Positions 8,085 to 17,069 of a stretch of 64,000 nucleotides of DNA are shown piece after piece (position 1 is the stretch's first letter; every line of letters begins with the position of its first letter). This stretch comes from Campylobacter sp. MIT 99-7217 (lineage in GTDB: Bacteria; Campylobacterota; Campylobacteria; Campylobacterales; Campylobacteraceae): the NCBI RefSeq assembly GCF_006864365.1, contig NZ_QHLJ01000001.1, positions 62,001 to 126,000 on the forward strand. The letters are read 5' to 3'. The notes beneath the pieces are model-generated. The model did not search any database, was not told the origin of the DNA, and saw only the letters and a program-made list of their open reading frames with translations. A program made the position numbers and the translations under genes.

Positions 8085-8471
8085 TTAAGCACCTCTGTGC
8101 ATAGCGATAGCTCTTTTGAAGTTATTAGCGATCATTTGCGCTCTTTGTAAGATCACTTCAGCCATTTGTGGCACAAAAAGTTCATTTAAAGAGCTTTCAA
8201 ACAAGGAAAGCCAAGTATCAAACAAAGCATTATCAAAGGGTGGAAGCTCTAGGTGTGCTTTTAGGGGCTGTCCGTTGTAATCCCCCTCGCCAAGAAGCAT
8301 GCCTTGCCAAAAATTGCTGATTTTTTTCTTGTGAGCTGTCCATTCTTCATCGCTTGTGCCTATTTTGTCGTTAAAAATTTTACCAAGCTCGCCTTTTTCG
8401 TTTCTTATCTTTGCATAAAAAAGATCCATTAAGGCATCAATGCCTTCTTTGTTTATGGTTTCAAATTTCAT
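8085..8471 (-). CDS. ctb: Truncated haemoglobin, group III (Ctb)
   Basis: 128 aa haem protein of the group III truncated globins. Visible haem-pocket residues are Tyr19 (B10), His73 in HLELPPF (proximal F8) and Trp87 (G8), the set known for C. jejuni Ctb, shifted by about one residue. In C. jejuni it binds O2 and NO, is induced by nitrosative stress through NssR and is thought to moderate oxygen/NO supply under microaerobic conditions. It faces away from nssR, and the intervening DNA carries a candidate NssR site (8523-8536). Ribosome site AGGAGAG precedes the ATG. Confidence 0.95.
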   Translation of the reverse strand: MKFETINKEGIDALMDLFYAKIRNEKGELGKIFNDKIGTSDEEWTAHKKKISNFWQGMLLGEGDYNGQPLKAHLELPPFDNALFDTWLSLFESSLNELFVPQMAEVILQRAQMIANNFKRAIAMHRGA

Positions 8472-8494
8472 TTTCTCTCCTTTTAATTTATGAA

Positions 8495-8536
8495 ATCATA
8501 GTAAAATAAAGCTTAAAAAAGATTGGCTCTAGTTAA
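8495..8536 (-). promoter_or_regulatory. ctb promoter with candidate NssR site
   Basis: On the minus strand a -10 box TATGAT lies at 8500-8495, implying a start near 8488. TTGGC-TCTA-GTTAA at 8523-8536 matches one full half and part of the other of the known NssR consensus TTAAC-N4-GTTAA, and its centre is about 41.5 bases upstream of that start, the class II activator position. One half-site is degenerate (TTGGC for TTAAC). Confidence 0.45.
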
Positions 8537-8561
8537 TTTTTTTAAATTTTTTGGGGAAAAT

Positions 8562-9155
8562 ATGCAAAATTTAGATTTTTTACAAGAAATTGCTCTTAAA
8601 AAGCACTATAAAAAGGGCAATATTTTATTTTATCAAGGCGAAAAGGCTCAAAAATTTTTCTTGCTTTTAGAAGGAAAGGTAAGAGTGTATAAAAATATAG
8701 GAGAAAAAGAGCTAAATCTTCATCATTTTCGCTCAGGCAGTTTTATAGCAGAAATGCCGGCTTTTAAGGAGATAAACTATCCTGCAAGTGCTGAGTTTGA
8801 GAGTGATTCTTGTGTTTTGGAAATTGATTTTGAGGCTTTTAAAAATTTATGTCTTAAGGATAGTAAATATAGTTTTTTAATGATCTTATCTTTGTTTGAA
8901 AAGATTAAAATTTTAGAAAATAAACTCACCCAAAGTTCTCAAAGTCTCAAACAAAGGCTAAGTTCTTATCTTTTAAAGCACAAAGAAAGCTTAAGTAAGC
9001 TTACTCAAAGAAAGATTGCTCAGGATTTAAACACAAAGGCTGAATCAATCTCAAGGATTATTAAGGAACTAAGAGCTTTAAAATATATCACGACGACTAA
9101 GGGCAAGATAGAAATTTTAAATTTCAAGGCTTTAGAGCAAAGCCTTGAGGATTAG
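8562..9155 (+). CDS. nssR: Crp/Fnr-family regulator NssR
   Basis: 197 aa transcription factor with an N-terminal cyclic-nucleotide-binding-like beta-roll (residues about 15-110, KKGNILFYQGEKAQKFFLLL) and a C-terminal winged helix (TQRKIAQDLNTKAESISRII). No Fnr-type cysteine cluster is present. Position beside ctb, divergent, identifies it as the NssR orthologue, which activates ctb and cgb in response to NO in C. jejuni. I used the ATG at 8562 with GGGGAAAA before it; the frame continues open to 8523 but with no ribosome site. Confidence 0.88.
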   Translation: MQNLDFLQEIALKKHYKKGNILFYQGEKAQKFFLLLEGKVRVYKNIGEKELNLHHFRSGSFIAEMPAFKEINYPASAEFESDSCVLEIDFEAFKNLCLKDSKYSFLMILSLFEKIKILENKLTQSSQSLKQRLSSYLLKHKESLSKLTQRKIAQDLNTKAESISRIIKELRALKYITTTKGKIEILNFKALEQSLED

Positions 9156-9200
9156 CATGGATTTAAGGCTAAATTTCTTGAAAAAAAGATAAAAATTCTA

Positions 9201-9206
9201 TATAAT
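9201..9206 (+). promoter_or_regulatory. -10 box for the amino acid ABC transporter operon
   Basis: TATAAT 36 bases before the permease ATG at 9242, placing a start near 9213. The 5' leader would be about 29 bases and has no clear ribosome site; two tiny frames (MDL and MNGF) precede the gene. Confidence 0.45.
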
Positions 9207-9241
9207 ATCAGCCTTAAAAATATAAGATCATGGATTTATGA

Positions 9242-9889
9242 ATGGATTTTGATTTTATTATAAAATACACCCCACTTTTTATAAAAGCTGGGCTTTTTAC
9301 TTTAAAACTTGCATTTTGGGGGATATTTTTTTCTTTTTTAGTGGGCTTATTTTGTGTTTTGATGAGCTATTTTAAATTTCATTTTATTGATAAAATTTGT
9401 AAGGCTTATATAGAGCTTTCAAGAAATACCCCCTTGCTTATCCAGCTTGTTTTTTTGTATTATGGGCTTGTTAAACTAGGAGTAGAACTTTCTGCTTTTA
9501 GCTGTGCTGTGATAGGGCTTGCATTTTTGGGCGGTTCTTATATGGCTGAGAGTTTAAGAGCTGGCATTGAAGCGGTAAAAAAACAGCAGTTTGAAGCTGG
9601 GCTTTCTTTGGGTTTGTCGCCCTTGCAAAATTTCCGCTTCGTGATCTTTCCTCAAGCACTTGGGGTATGCATGCCAAGCATTAGTGCTAATATCATTTTT
9701 TTATTTAAAGAAACCTCAGTCGTAACTGTGATTGCTCTGCCTGATCTTGTTAATACCATGACAAGCTTAAATTCTTTATTTTATAAGACTAATGAGCTTT
9801 TATTTATGCTTTTTGTGGGATATTTGTGCATTATTTTGCCTCTTTCTTTGATTTTAAGCTATATAGAAAAAAGGCTGGCTCATGTTTGA
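9242..9889 (+). CDS. Polar amino acid ABC transporter permease (His/Glu/Gln type), subunit 1
   Basis: 215 aa inner-membrane permease of the HisMQ/GlnP family with about five membrane helices. The N-terminal ELSRNTPLLIQLVFLYYGL and the EAA loop ([22 protein letters not shown], split here by length) are family signatures. It overlaps the second permease by 8 bases and is followed by the ATPase, an order known in C. jejuni beside nssR. No binding protein is encoded next to it, so it must use one made elsewhere. The amino acid transported is not deducible. Confidence 0.88.
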   Translation: MDFDFIIKYTPLFIKAGLFTLKLAFWGIFFSFLVGLFCVLMSYFKFHFIDKICKAYIELSRNTPLLIQLVFLYYGLVKLGVELSAFSCAVIGLAFLGGSYMAESLRAGIEAVKKQQFEAGLSLGLSPLQNFRFVIFPQALGVCMPSISANIIFLFKETSVVTVIALPDLVNTMTSLNSLFYKTNELLFMLFVGYLCIILPLSLILSYIEKRLAHV

Positions 9890-10538
9890 AATTTTTTCTT
9901 TGGCTGTTTTTTTAAGATTATTTGACGGACTTTTAGCTACCTTGCATATCGCAAGTGTGAGTATTGTTATTTCAAGTATTGCGGGTTTATTTTTAGGGAT
10001 TTTAATGTGTGTTAAAAATCCTTTCATATATGCTTTTTGTCGTTTTTGTTTGGAATTCGTCCGTGTTATGCCTCTTATTGTTTGGCTTTTTTTGGTGTAT
10101 TTTGGCTTTTCTCGCTGGCTTGGCATTAACTTAAGCTCTATGAGTTCTGCTATCGTAGTGTTTAGTATTTGGGGTGCTTTTGAGATGATGGATTTGGTTC
10201 GTGCGAGTGTTCAAAGTATCCCAAAACACCAGTTTGAAGCCGGGCTTTCTTTGGGCTTAAATGCCTTGCAAATTTATTTTTATATTATCATTCCTCAAGC
10301 CTTTCGTCGTCTGACCCCAGCAAGTATGAATTTATTAACAAGGCTCATTAAAAGCACTACTTTTGCTTATTTGATAGGTGTTGTGGAGCTTTATAAAGTA
10401 GGACAGCAAATCATAGAACTTCATATCAAAAATATCTATGCACCACTTTTGATCTATGGCTTGATTTTCTTTGTATTTTTTATGATTTGTTATCCTATAT
10501 CGCTTATTTCACGCAGGTTAGAACTAAAATGGAGTTAA
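9882..10538 (+). CDS. Polar amino acid ABC transporter permease, subunit 2
   Basis: 218 aa permease paralogous to its upstream neighbour. It has the [17 protein letters not shown] segment typical of the family and an EAA loop ([19 protein letters not shown]). About five transmembrane helices. It presumably pairs with subunit 1 as a heterodimeric membrane channel. The ATP-binding gene starts one base after its stop. Confidence 0.88.
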   Translation: MFEIFSLAVFLRLFDGLLATLHIASVSIVISSIAGLFLGILMCVKNPFIYAFCRFCLEFVRVMPLIVWLFLVYFGFSRWLGINLSSMSSAIVVFSIWGAFEMMDLVRASVQSIPKHQFEAGLSLGLNALQIYFYIIIPQAFRRLTPASMNLLTRLIKSTTFAYLIGVVELYKVGQQIIELHIKNIYAPLLIYGLIFFVFFMICYPISLISRRLELKWS

Positions 10539-10539
10539 G

Positions 10540-11274
10540 ATGAGTATTTTAAAAATAGAGCATTTGCATAAGTATTATGGCACGCATCATGCCTTAAAGG
10601 ATATAAATTTAGAAGTTGATAAAAAAGAAGTTGTGGTTATACTTGGACCTAGTGGGTGCGGAAAATCCACTTTTTTAAGGTGTATTAATGGACTTGAAGA
10701 AATTGCAAGCGGAAGTTTGAGTATAGATGGCGTAAAGATAGAAAAAGGCTTTAAGCAGTGGGGTAAGATCCGTCAAAAAGTGGGCATGGTGTTTCAATCC
10801 TACGAACTTTTTGATCATCTTAGCGTTGAAGAAAATATCTTGCTTGCTCCTATGAAGGTGCAAAAAAGAGCCAAAGAAGAGGTTTTAAACGAGGCTAAAG
10901 AGTGGCTTAAAAAAGTAGGGCTTTTAGATAAGCTAAAAGCCTATCCAAGAGAGCTTAGCGGTGGTCAAAAGCAACGCATAGCGATAGTTCGTAGCCTTTG
11001 TATGAATCCTGAGCTTATGCTCTTTGATGAAGTAACTGCAGCACTTGATCCTGAGATCGTTCGTGAGGTTTTAGATGTGATGTTAAATCTTGCAAAAGAG
11101 GGCATGACTATGCTCATCGTAACGCATGAGATGAGTTTTGCAAAGGCTGTTGCTGATAGGATCGTTTTTATGGACGCAGGGCAAATAGTAGAAATTTCAA
11201 AGCCAAAAGACTTTTTTGAAAGCCCAAAAACCCAAAGAGCAAGGAAGTTTTTAAATTTATTTGACTTTCATTAA
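10540..11274 (+). CDS. Polar amino acid ABC transporter ATP-binding protein
   Basis: 244 aa ATPase of the GlnQ/HisP class. Walker [11 protein letters not shown] (about residues 34-43), signature LSGGQKQR, Walker [15 protein letters not shown] and switch histidine in IVTHEMSFA are all intact. It is the last gene of the three-gene transporter operon, and powers uptake by the two preceding permeases. The Val after DE in Walker B, where many ABC proteins have Pro, is common in this amino acid subfamily. Confidence 0.92.
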   Translation: MSILKIEHLHKYYGTHHALKDINLEVDKKEVVVILGPSGCGKSTFLRCINGLEEIASGSLSIDGVKIEKGFKQWGKIRQKVGMVFQSYELFDHLSVEENILLAPMKVQKRAKEEVLNEAKEWLKKVGLLDKLKAYPRELSGGQKQRIAIVRSLCMNPELMLFDEVTAALDPEIVREVLDVMLNLAKEGMTMLIVTHEMSFAKAVADRIVFMDAGQIVEISKPKDFFESPKTQRARKFLNLFDFH

Positions 11275-11344
11275 GATACTTTGTTTTCATTGCGTTTTGT
11301 TTAAATATTTTTTGTTAAATTTAAAAAAACAAAAAGGAAAAACG

Positions 11345-12121
11345 ATGAAAATGCCCGTAGTTTTTATAGGACATGGAAGCCCTATGAATGCACTTTTGGA
11401 AAATGAAAATACGCAAAATTGGCGAAATTTAGGACAAAAGATCAAGCCAAAGGCTATTTTGGCTATATCTGCTCATTGGTATGGCAAGGACATAAGGCTT
11501 AGTCATAGCGATGAAAAGCTTGAGCAAATTTATGATATGTATGGCTTTCCTAAAGAACTTTACGAACTTAAATACTCCCCAAGATCAAATGCTAAGCTTG
11601 CAAGCCATGTGCAAAGCCTTTTGAAAGATTTTAATGTAAAAATGGATAATTCTTGGGGCATAGATCATGGGCTTTGGAGCGTGCTTTGCAAGATGTATCC
11701 AAGTGCTGATATTGAAGTAGTCGTGATGAGCGTGGCGCTTGATCTTCCTATGAAAAGGCAGTTTGAGCTAGGAAAGGCTTTAAGAGCTTTGCGTGATGAG
11801 GAGATTTTAATTTTTGCAAGTGGAAATATCGTTCATAATCTTTCCTTAATGCACCCAAACTATGAAAATAAGGCTTTTGAATGGACCTTAAACTTTGATG
11901 AGTTTATCAAAAAAGCCGTGCTTGAAAAAGACTATGAAAGCATTTTAAATTTCGAACAATCCCCATTTTTTGATCAGCGTTGTTTTGCGAGCTTGGAGCA
12001 TTTTTTGCCTTTCATTAACGCACTTGGAGCAAGCACAAAAGAAGATCCTATCAGCGTTTTTAACCAAAACTATAATTATGGCTCTGTGTCCATGACAAGC
12101 TATCTTTGGGGCGAGCTTTAG
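11345..12121 (+). CDS. YgiD-like class III extradiol dioxygenase (LigB superfamily)
   Basis: 258 aa. It begins with the family motif VVFIGHGSPMNAL and has AILAISAHWY and ASGNIVHNLSLM, which contribute the metal-binding histidines in the DODA/YgiD group. E. coli YgiD is a zinc-dependent 4,5-DOPA extradiol dioxygenase in vitro; the physiological substrate is unknown. The ATG at 11345 follows AAAAAGGAAAA; the frame extends upstream to 11261 without a start better than this. It probably has its own transcript or is read from the transporter operon, 70 bases upstream. Confidence 0.82.
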   Translation: MKMPVVFIGHGSPMNALLENENTQNWRNLGQKIKPKAILAISAHWYGKDIRLSHSDEKLEQIYDMYGFPKELYELKYSPRSNAKLASHVQSLLKDFNVKMDNSWGIDHGLWSVLCKMYPSADIEVVVMSVALDLPMKRQFELGKALRALRDEEILIFASGNIVHNLSLMHPNYENKAFEWTLNFDEFIKKAVLEKDYESILNFEQSPFFDQRCFASLEHFLPFINALGASTKEDPISVFNQNYNYGSVSMTSYLWGEL

Positions 12122-12207
12122 GGCTTTTAAGAGCAAGTATTAAGCATTAAAAATGTTTTTAAATTTAATTAAGTAAAATTATATCTGTAATTTTTAAGGG
12201 AGCTAAA

Positions 12208-14253
12208 ATGCCAAGTATAGAAGAGATTATCGAAGATAAAACAAAGCAAGAGCTTGTAAAATTAGGAATTAATTATTTTACAAAAACGCAAACCATCAAT
12301 ACAGAAATAGAAAATGCCTTAAAAAAAGCCCCAAGTAAAGCAGGTGGTGGGGGTGGAAATTATCCTGATATAAAGCTTTTTTTAAAGACAAAAAGCCTAA
12401 GAAAAATCCCCATTATGATAGAAGTAAAAGGGGCAAAAAATAAACTTCTTAAATTAAAAAATGGAGAAATTTATAATTTCAATGATAAAGGCGAGTTAAG
12501 CTCCAATATCAAAGATTACGCTTTAAATGGTGCTGTGCATTATGCTAATGCTATTTTAGATTATACTCAAAGTTATGATGAGGTTATAGCATTAGGTATA
12601 AATGGCTATTATGAGAGCGAAGAAAGTAAAAATTTAAATATGGAATACGCCTTTTATTATTTAAATAGGGAAAATTTATCCTATCCTAAAAAAATAGGTG
12701 ATTTTCAGGATTTATCTTGTCTTTCAAATGAATACTTAGATGATTTTTTAGAGCAAATTGATAATTTAAAGCTAAATGATAAGGAAAAAGCAAGGGTCTT
12801 AGAAGATTTAGAAAATGATGTAGAAACAAAGCTTAATAAACTTAATCAATTCTTGCACGATGAGCTTTTAGATGTAAAGCCAAATACTAGGGTTTCTTTG
12901 CTTGTTGGTATGATAATGGCAGCTCACGGCGTAAATGATAAGGTTTCTCCTTTGGAATTAAAGGACTTAAAAGGTGAAGAGGGTCAAAACTCAAATGATG
13001 GTCATATTTTTATAAATAAAATCAATGATTTTTTATTAGAAAAAAATCTACCAAAAGAAAAAATAGAAGCTGTGATGAATGAATTGAAAATGGCTTTTAT
13101 AGATTCTAAATTATGGCAAAAAGCTCAATATGTTAATTTTAAAAATACCGATGAGAGTCCGCTTAAAAGAGCTTATTCTTTAGTTTTAGACCACATCTTT
13201 CCTCTTGTGAAAAAGCTTAAAAAGGCTGATATTGCAGGAAAGCTTTTTAATTCCATTACAAAATGGCTTAAAGTGCCAGACAATGAAAAAAATGATGTGG
13301 TTTTAACTCCTCGCTATGTGGTTGATTTAATGATAAAATTAGCAAGGGTAAATAAAGATTCTTATGTGTGTGATTATGCTACAGGCTCAGGGGCTTTTTT
13401 AATCCAAGCTATGAATACCATGATAAAAGATTGTGAAAGCTTACAAAGTTCAAAGCAAAGAGAGTTAAAAATAGCTCACATTAAAGCCTATCAGCTACTA
13501 GGCATTGAAAAGAGATTAGATATTTATTTGCTTGGTGTTTTAAATATGATCTTACTTGATGATGGTTCGGCTAATTTTTTACACGAAAATAGTTTGCATT
13601 ATGAGGGTAAATATGAACAAGGGGCTAAAAAAGGACAAGACTTTCCAGCTGATGTTTTCTTACTAAATCCTCCATATTCAGAGTCCGGTAAAGGTTTTAT
13701 TTTCGCCCAAAAGGCTTTAAAAAAGATGCAAAAAGGAAGAGCTTGTATCATAATACAAGAAAATGCAGGAAGTGGCAACGGACTTCCCTACACAAAAGAG
13801 CTTTTAAAGCACTCAAGCTTATTAGCTAGCATTAGAATGCCTCCTGATTTATTTATTGGCAAATCAAGTGTTCAAACAGCTATTTATCTTTTTGAAACAG
13901 CAAGAGCACACGATCCTAAACATTTGGTTAAATTTATAGACTTTAGTAATGATGGCTACACGAGAGCTGCAAAGAAAAAGGCAAAAGCTAGTGCAAATTT
14001 ACGCGACACCGATAACGCAAAGGCAAGATATGATGAGATAGTTGATATCGTGTTAAATCGCAAGAAAAAGACAAATTATTATGATGATTTTGTGATTGAG
14101 GACACCATAAATTTAGAGGGCAAGGACTGGACTTTTTCGCAACATAAAAAGATAGACACCACCCCAAAATTAGAGGATTTTAAAAAATGCGTTAGCGAGT
14201 ATCTAGCTTGGGAGGTTAGCAATATCCTTAAGGGGCAAAAAAGCCCTTTTTAA
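12208..14253 (+). CDS. BcgI-like fused restriction nuclease-adenine methyltransferase (RM subunit)
   Basis: 681 aa. N-terminal PD-(D/E)xK nuclease: Asp54 (NYPDIKLFL) and Glu72-Val-Lys74 (IMIEVKG). A helical connector (about 190-330) leads to an N6-adenine methyltransferase of the gamma class with SAM motif DYATGSGAFLIQ (about 390) and catalytic NPPY at 487-490. Fusion of nuclease and methylase with a separate specificity gene is the design of BcgI-type (type IIB/IIH) systems, not of three-gene type I systems, since no HsdR motor is present. Strong AAGGGAGC ribosome site. The specificity gene follows after 11 bases and is split by a GA repeat. Confidence 0.85.
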   Translation: MPSIEEIIEDKTKQELVKLGINYFTKTQTINTEIENALKKAPSKAGGGGGNYPDIKLFLKTKSLRKIPIMIEVKGAKNKLLKLKNGEIYNFNDKGELSSNIKDYALNGAVHYANAILDYTQSYDEVIALGINGYYESEESKNLNMEYAFYYLNRENLSYPKKIGDFQDLSCLSNEYLDDFLEQIDNLKLNDKEKARVLEDLENDVETKLNKLNQFLHDELLDVKPNTRVSLLVGMIMAAHGVNDKVSPLELKDLKGEEGQNSNDGHIFINKINDFLLEKNLPKEKIEAVMNELKMAFIDSKLWQKAQYVNFKNTDESPLKRAYSLVLDHIFPLVKKLKKADIAGKLFNSITKWLKVPDNEKNDVVLTPRYVVDLMIKLARVNKDSYVCDYATGSGAFLIQAMNTMIKDCESLQSSKQRELKIAHIKAYQLLGIEKRLDIYLLGVLNMILLDDGSANFLHENSLHYEGKYEQGAKKGQDFPADVFLLNPPYSESGKGFIFAQKALKKMQKGRACIIIQENAGSGNGLPYTKELLKHSSLLASIRMPPDLFIGKSSVQTAIYLFETARAHDPKHLVKFIDFSNDGYTRAAKKKAKASANLRDTDNAKARYDEIVDIVLNRKKKTNYYDDFVIEDTINLEGKDWTFSQHKKIDTTPKLEDFKKCVSEYLAWEVSNILKGQKSPF

Positions 14254-14264
14254 TAAGCCCTCGT

Positions 14265-14927
<663 letters not shown>

Positions 14928-14973
14928 TCTAAAAGCTAGTGAGCTTAAATTTAAGGAGTTTAAAATAGGGGAT

Positions 14974-15489
14974 TTGTTTGAGGTAAAACCTACAAAGGCT
15001 TACAAATTAACAAATATTGATTTGTTTGAAAAAGGCGGTAAATACCCTATCGTTACAAATTCAAGTCTAAATAATGGAGTAAGTGGATATACAAATTTAA
15101 AACCAACAGAAAAAGCTAATATGATAACTTATAGCGATACCACCACCTCTGAGGGTATTTTTTATCAACCACGAGACTTTGTAGGTTATTCTCATGTGCA
15201 AGGACTTTACCCCTTGCAAGATATAAATTTATGGAATGAAACAAGTTTACTTTATTTTGTAGTGGCGTTTAGAAAGTCTGCTTTTGGAAGATTTAGTTAT
15301 GCTGATAAATTTAATAGAAAAATCGCAAGCCAAATGAAGGTAATTTTACCCACCCAAAACAGCCAAATCGCCTTTGAATTTATACAAAATTTTATAAAAG
15401 CGATTGAAAAAGAGACTATTAAAGAAGTAGTGCTTTTTAGCCAAAGAGAATTAAAAGCCTATGAAGAGGCTATTAAAAAAGAGTCTTAG
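14974..15489 (+). CDS. Specificity subunit, second target-recognition half (out of frame)
   Basis: 171 aa from an internal TTG; the same frame is open from the GA tract (14860) onward. It holds a second HsdS-type recognition domain (FKIGDLFEV to LPTQNSQIAFEFIQNF) and a C-terminal helix. The LPTQ..IAFEF ending of each half is duplicated, as in two-domain specificity subunits. Without a fusing GA count it lacks a good start or ribosome site and is probably not translated alone. It is best read as the 3' half of the preceding gene. Confidence 0.7.
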   Translation: MFEVKPTKAYKLTNIDLFEKGGKYPIVTNSSLNNGVSGYTNLKPTEKANMITYSDTTTSEGIFYQPRDFVGYSHVQGLYPLQDINLWNETSLLYFVVAFRKSAFGRFSYADKFNRKIASQMKVILPTQNSQIAFEFIQNFIKAIEKETIKEVVLFSQRELKAYEEAIKKES

Positions 15490-15490
15490 G

Positions 15491-15513
15491 GCTAAATTTA
15501 GCTAGGCTTTTTT
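15491..15513. terminator. Possible terminator after the restriction locus
   Basis: A perfect 12-base palindrome GCTAAATTTAGC (15491-15502) followed by TAGGC and six T. It lies between the convergent specificity and YdcZ-like genes. The palindrome has no unpaired loop, so the real stem would be shorter. Confidence 0.35.
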
Positions 15514-15584
15514 ATGCTTTAAATTAAAGGCTTTAAGATTAAGTTCTAGCTAAATTTAACCCTTTAAGAAAGCAAATTTAAAAG

Positions 15585-16043
15585 CTAAGATCTTGAAAAA
15601 AGATCTTTAGCATAAAAGATCAAAAGCGATACCAAAAGCAAGCAAAGCCCTAGGATTTTTTCAAAAGAAATGCTTTTTGCTTCGCCAAAAATGCCAAAGC
15701 TATCAAGCAAAAAGCTTGTTAAAAGCTGTCCCACAAGTGCTAGGATAAACATATTTGCAAAGCCTATTTTAGGAGCTAGTAAAATGGTCGCAAAAAGGAA
15801 AAAAGCCCCTAAAATTCCGCCCAAAAATTTCCACCACTCCTGCGAAGCAAGCTCTTTAAAAAGACTTAAGTTTAAATCTCCCTTAAAAAGAGCCACGCTT
15901 CCTATACAAAAAGCACCGATAAAAAGCGAGATAAAGCCTGCCACAAGGGCTGTTGAGTTTAAGCTTTTAGCAAGGCTAGCATTAACGCCTGCTTGAAAAG
16001 TAATCGCAACGCCCATTAAAAAAGCTATCAAATAATAAATCAT
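15585..16043 (-). CDS. YdcZ/DUF606-type small membrane transporter (DMT superfamily)
   Basis: 152 aa with five hydrophobic helices and almost no loops. The N-terminus LIAFLMGVAITFQAGVNASL, with the conserved Q-G-N-A pattern, and the central GGILGAFFLFATILLAPKIG match the DUF606/YdcZ family, which is related to half of an EamA drug/metabolite transporter. The substrate is unknown. It lies just downstream of the exported alpha/beta hydrolase (23-base gap), so the two are probably one leftward transcript. Confidence 0.8.
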   Translation of the reverse strand: MIYYLIAFLMGVAITFQAGVNASLAKSLNSTALVAGFISLFIGAFCIGSVALFKGDLNLSLFKELASQEWWKFLGGILGAFFLFATILLAPKIGFANMFILALVGQLLTSFLLDSFGIFGEAKSISFEKILGLCLLLVSLLIFYAKDLFSRS

Positions 16044-16066
16044 TTTCTTTCCTTAAAAACAAATTT

Positions 16067-16930
16067 TTATCTTTGCAAAAAGGGCTTTATGTTCGCCCAA
16101 ACGGCGTCAAAATTTGCGTTAAATGCTGGGTGCGGTGCATTTGCGATAACTGCTAGGCTCGCATTTGGTATCATTTTATGAGCTGCAAGCACGCTATCAA
16201 GCGGAGCGTTAGCGTCATTTTCGCCCACTATAAGCAAAACAGGGCATTTTATGGTGCTAAAAAGCTCCTTTGAAACCTTAAGTTCGCTATAAAATTTAAA
16301 ATACTCATCAAAATACTTTTGAAGATCATCAGGGCTTTCTGGACTTAATTCAAGCTTGTTTTTCATAAATTTAGCATCCATTTTAGCCCAAGTTTCAAGC
16401 TTAACTGGCGGGATTTTTCTAAGATTTGGGCTGATTAGCTCTCCAGCACCTATGGCTATGATTTTTTTGACAGATTTTGGATACATACTAGCAAGTTTAT
16501 AAGCTGTATAAGCGCCATCGCTAAAGCCAAGCACTATGGCAGGCTTTTTGCTCACTTTTTTTAAAACTGCAAGTGCGTCCTTTGCCTTTTGCTCATAGCT
16601 TAAAGGCTCTTTGCCGATAGGAGATTTGCCATGAGCGCGGGTTGAAAGGGCGATAACTTGGTAATTTTTAGAAAGCTCATCGATCAAACGCCCCATTTCA
16701 TAAGTACTTCCAACGCCTCCGCCGTGCAAAACAAGCACCACCTCGCCCTTACCATAAAGCTCATAATAAAGCTTCGTATCGCCCACATCGACATAGCTAC
16801 CTGCTTTTTCGTTATTTCCGTAAGGAATTTTACTTGTTATGTCGCTGTCTTGCTGCATAAAATACCTTGCCTCACCAGCATTTGCAAGGCTAAAAATAGC
16901 CAAAAAGAGCATGAATTTAACAAAGTTCAT
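16067..16930 (-). CDS. Exported alpha/beta hydrolase
   Basis: 287 aa with a signal peptide (residues 1-18, FVKFMLFLAIFSLANAGE), so probably periplasmic. The hydrolase core is clear: oxyanion LHGGGVGSTYEMG, nucleophile elbow GFSDGA (Ser), acid in LLIVGENDANAP, and histidine in NAPHPAF near the end. The start at 16930 has AAAGGA upstream; the frame runs further to 16984 but without a signal for starting. Substrate unknown; closest in look to esterase/lactonase-type alpha/beta hydrolases. Together with other exported enzymes nearby it may form a stress-response set. Confidence 0.85.
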   Translation of the reverse strand: MNFVKFMLFLAIFSLANAGEARYFMQQDSDITSKIPYGNNEKAGSYVDVGDTKLYYELYGKGEVVLVLHGGGVGSTYEMGRLIDELSKNYQVIALSTRAHGKSPIGKEPLSYEQKAKDALAVLKKVSKKPAIVLGFSDGAYTAYKLASMYPKSVKKIIAIGAGELISPNLRKIPPVKLETWAKMDAKFMKNKLELSPESPDDLQKYFDEYFKFYSELKVSKELFSTIKCPVLLIVGENDANAPLDSVLAAHKMIPNASLAVIANAPHPAFNANFDAVWANIKPFLQR

Positions 16931-17069
16931 TTTTGATCCTTTAATTTTTTTTGAAACTATAATAAAGCTTTTGCAAAAAGTCAATACAGAAAATAAAGTA
17001 AGATACTCACCAAAAGTGAAGTGAAAATGCCTTAAATTTAGGCTTAGAAATTTGCTAAATTCTAATTAT

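Noticed and set aside
9157-9241. Small frames (11 aa at 9157, MDL at 9230, MNGF at 9239) before the amino acid transporter as leader peptides
   Set aside because: No amino acid is repeated and no alternative stems follow; no strong ribosome site for the latter two.
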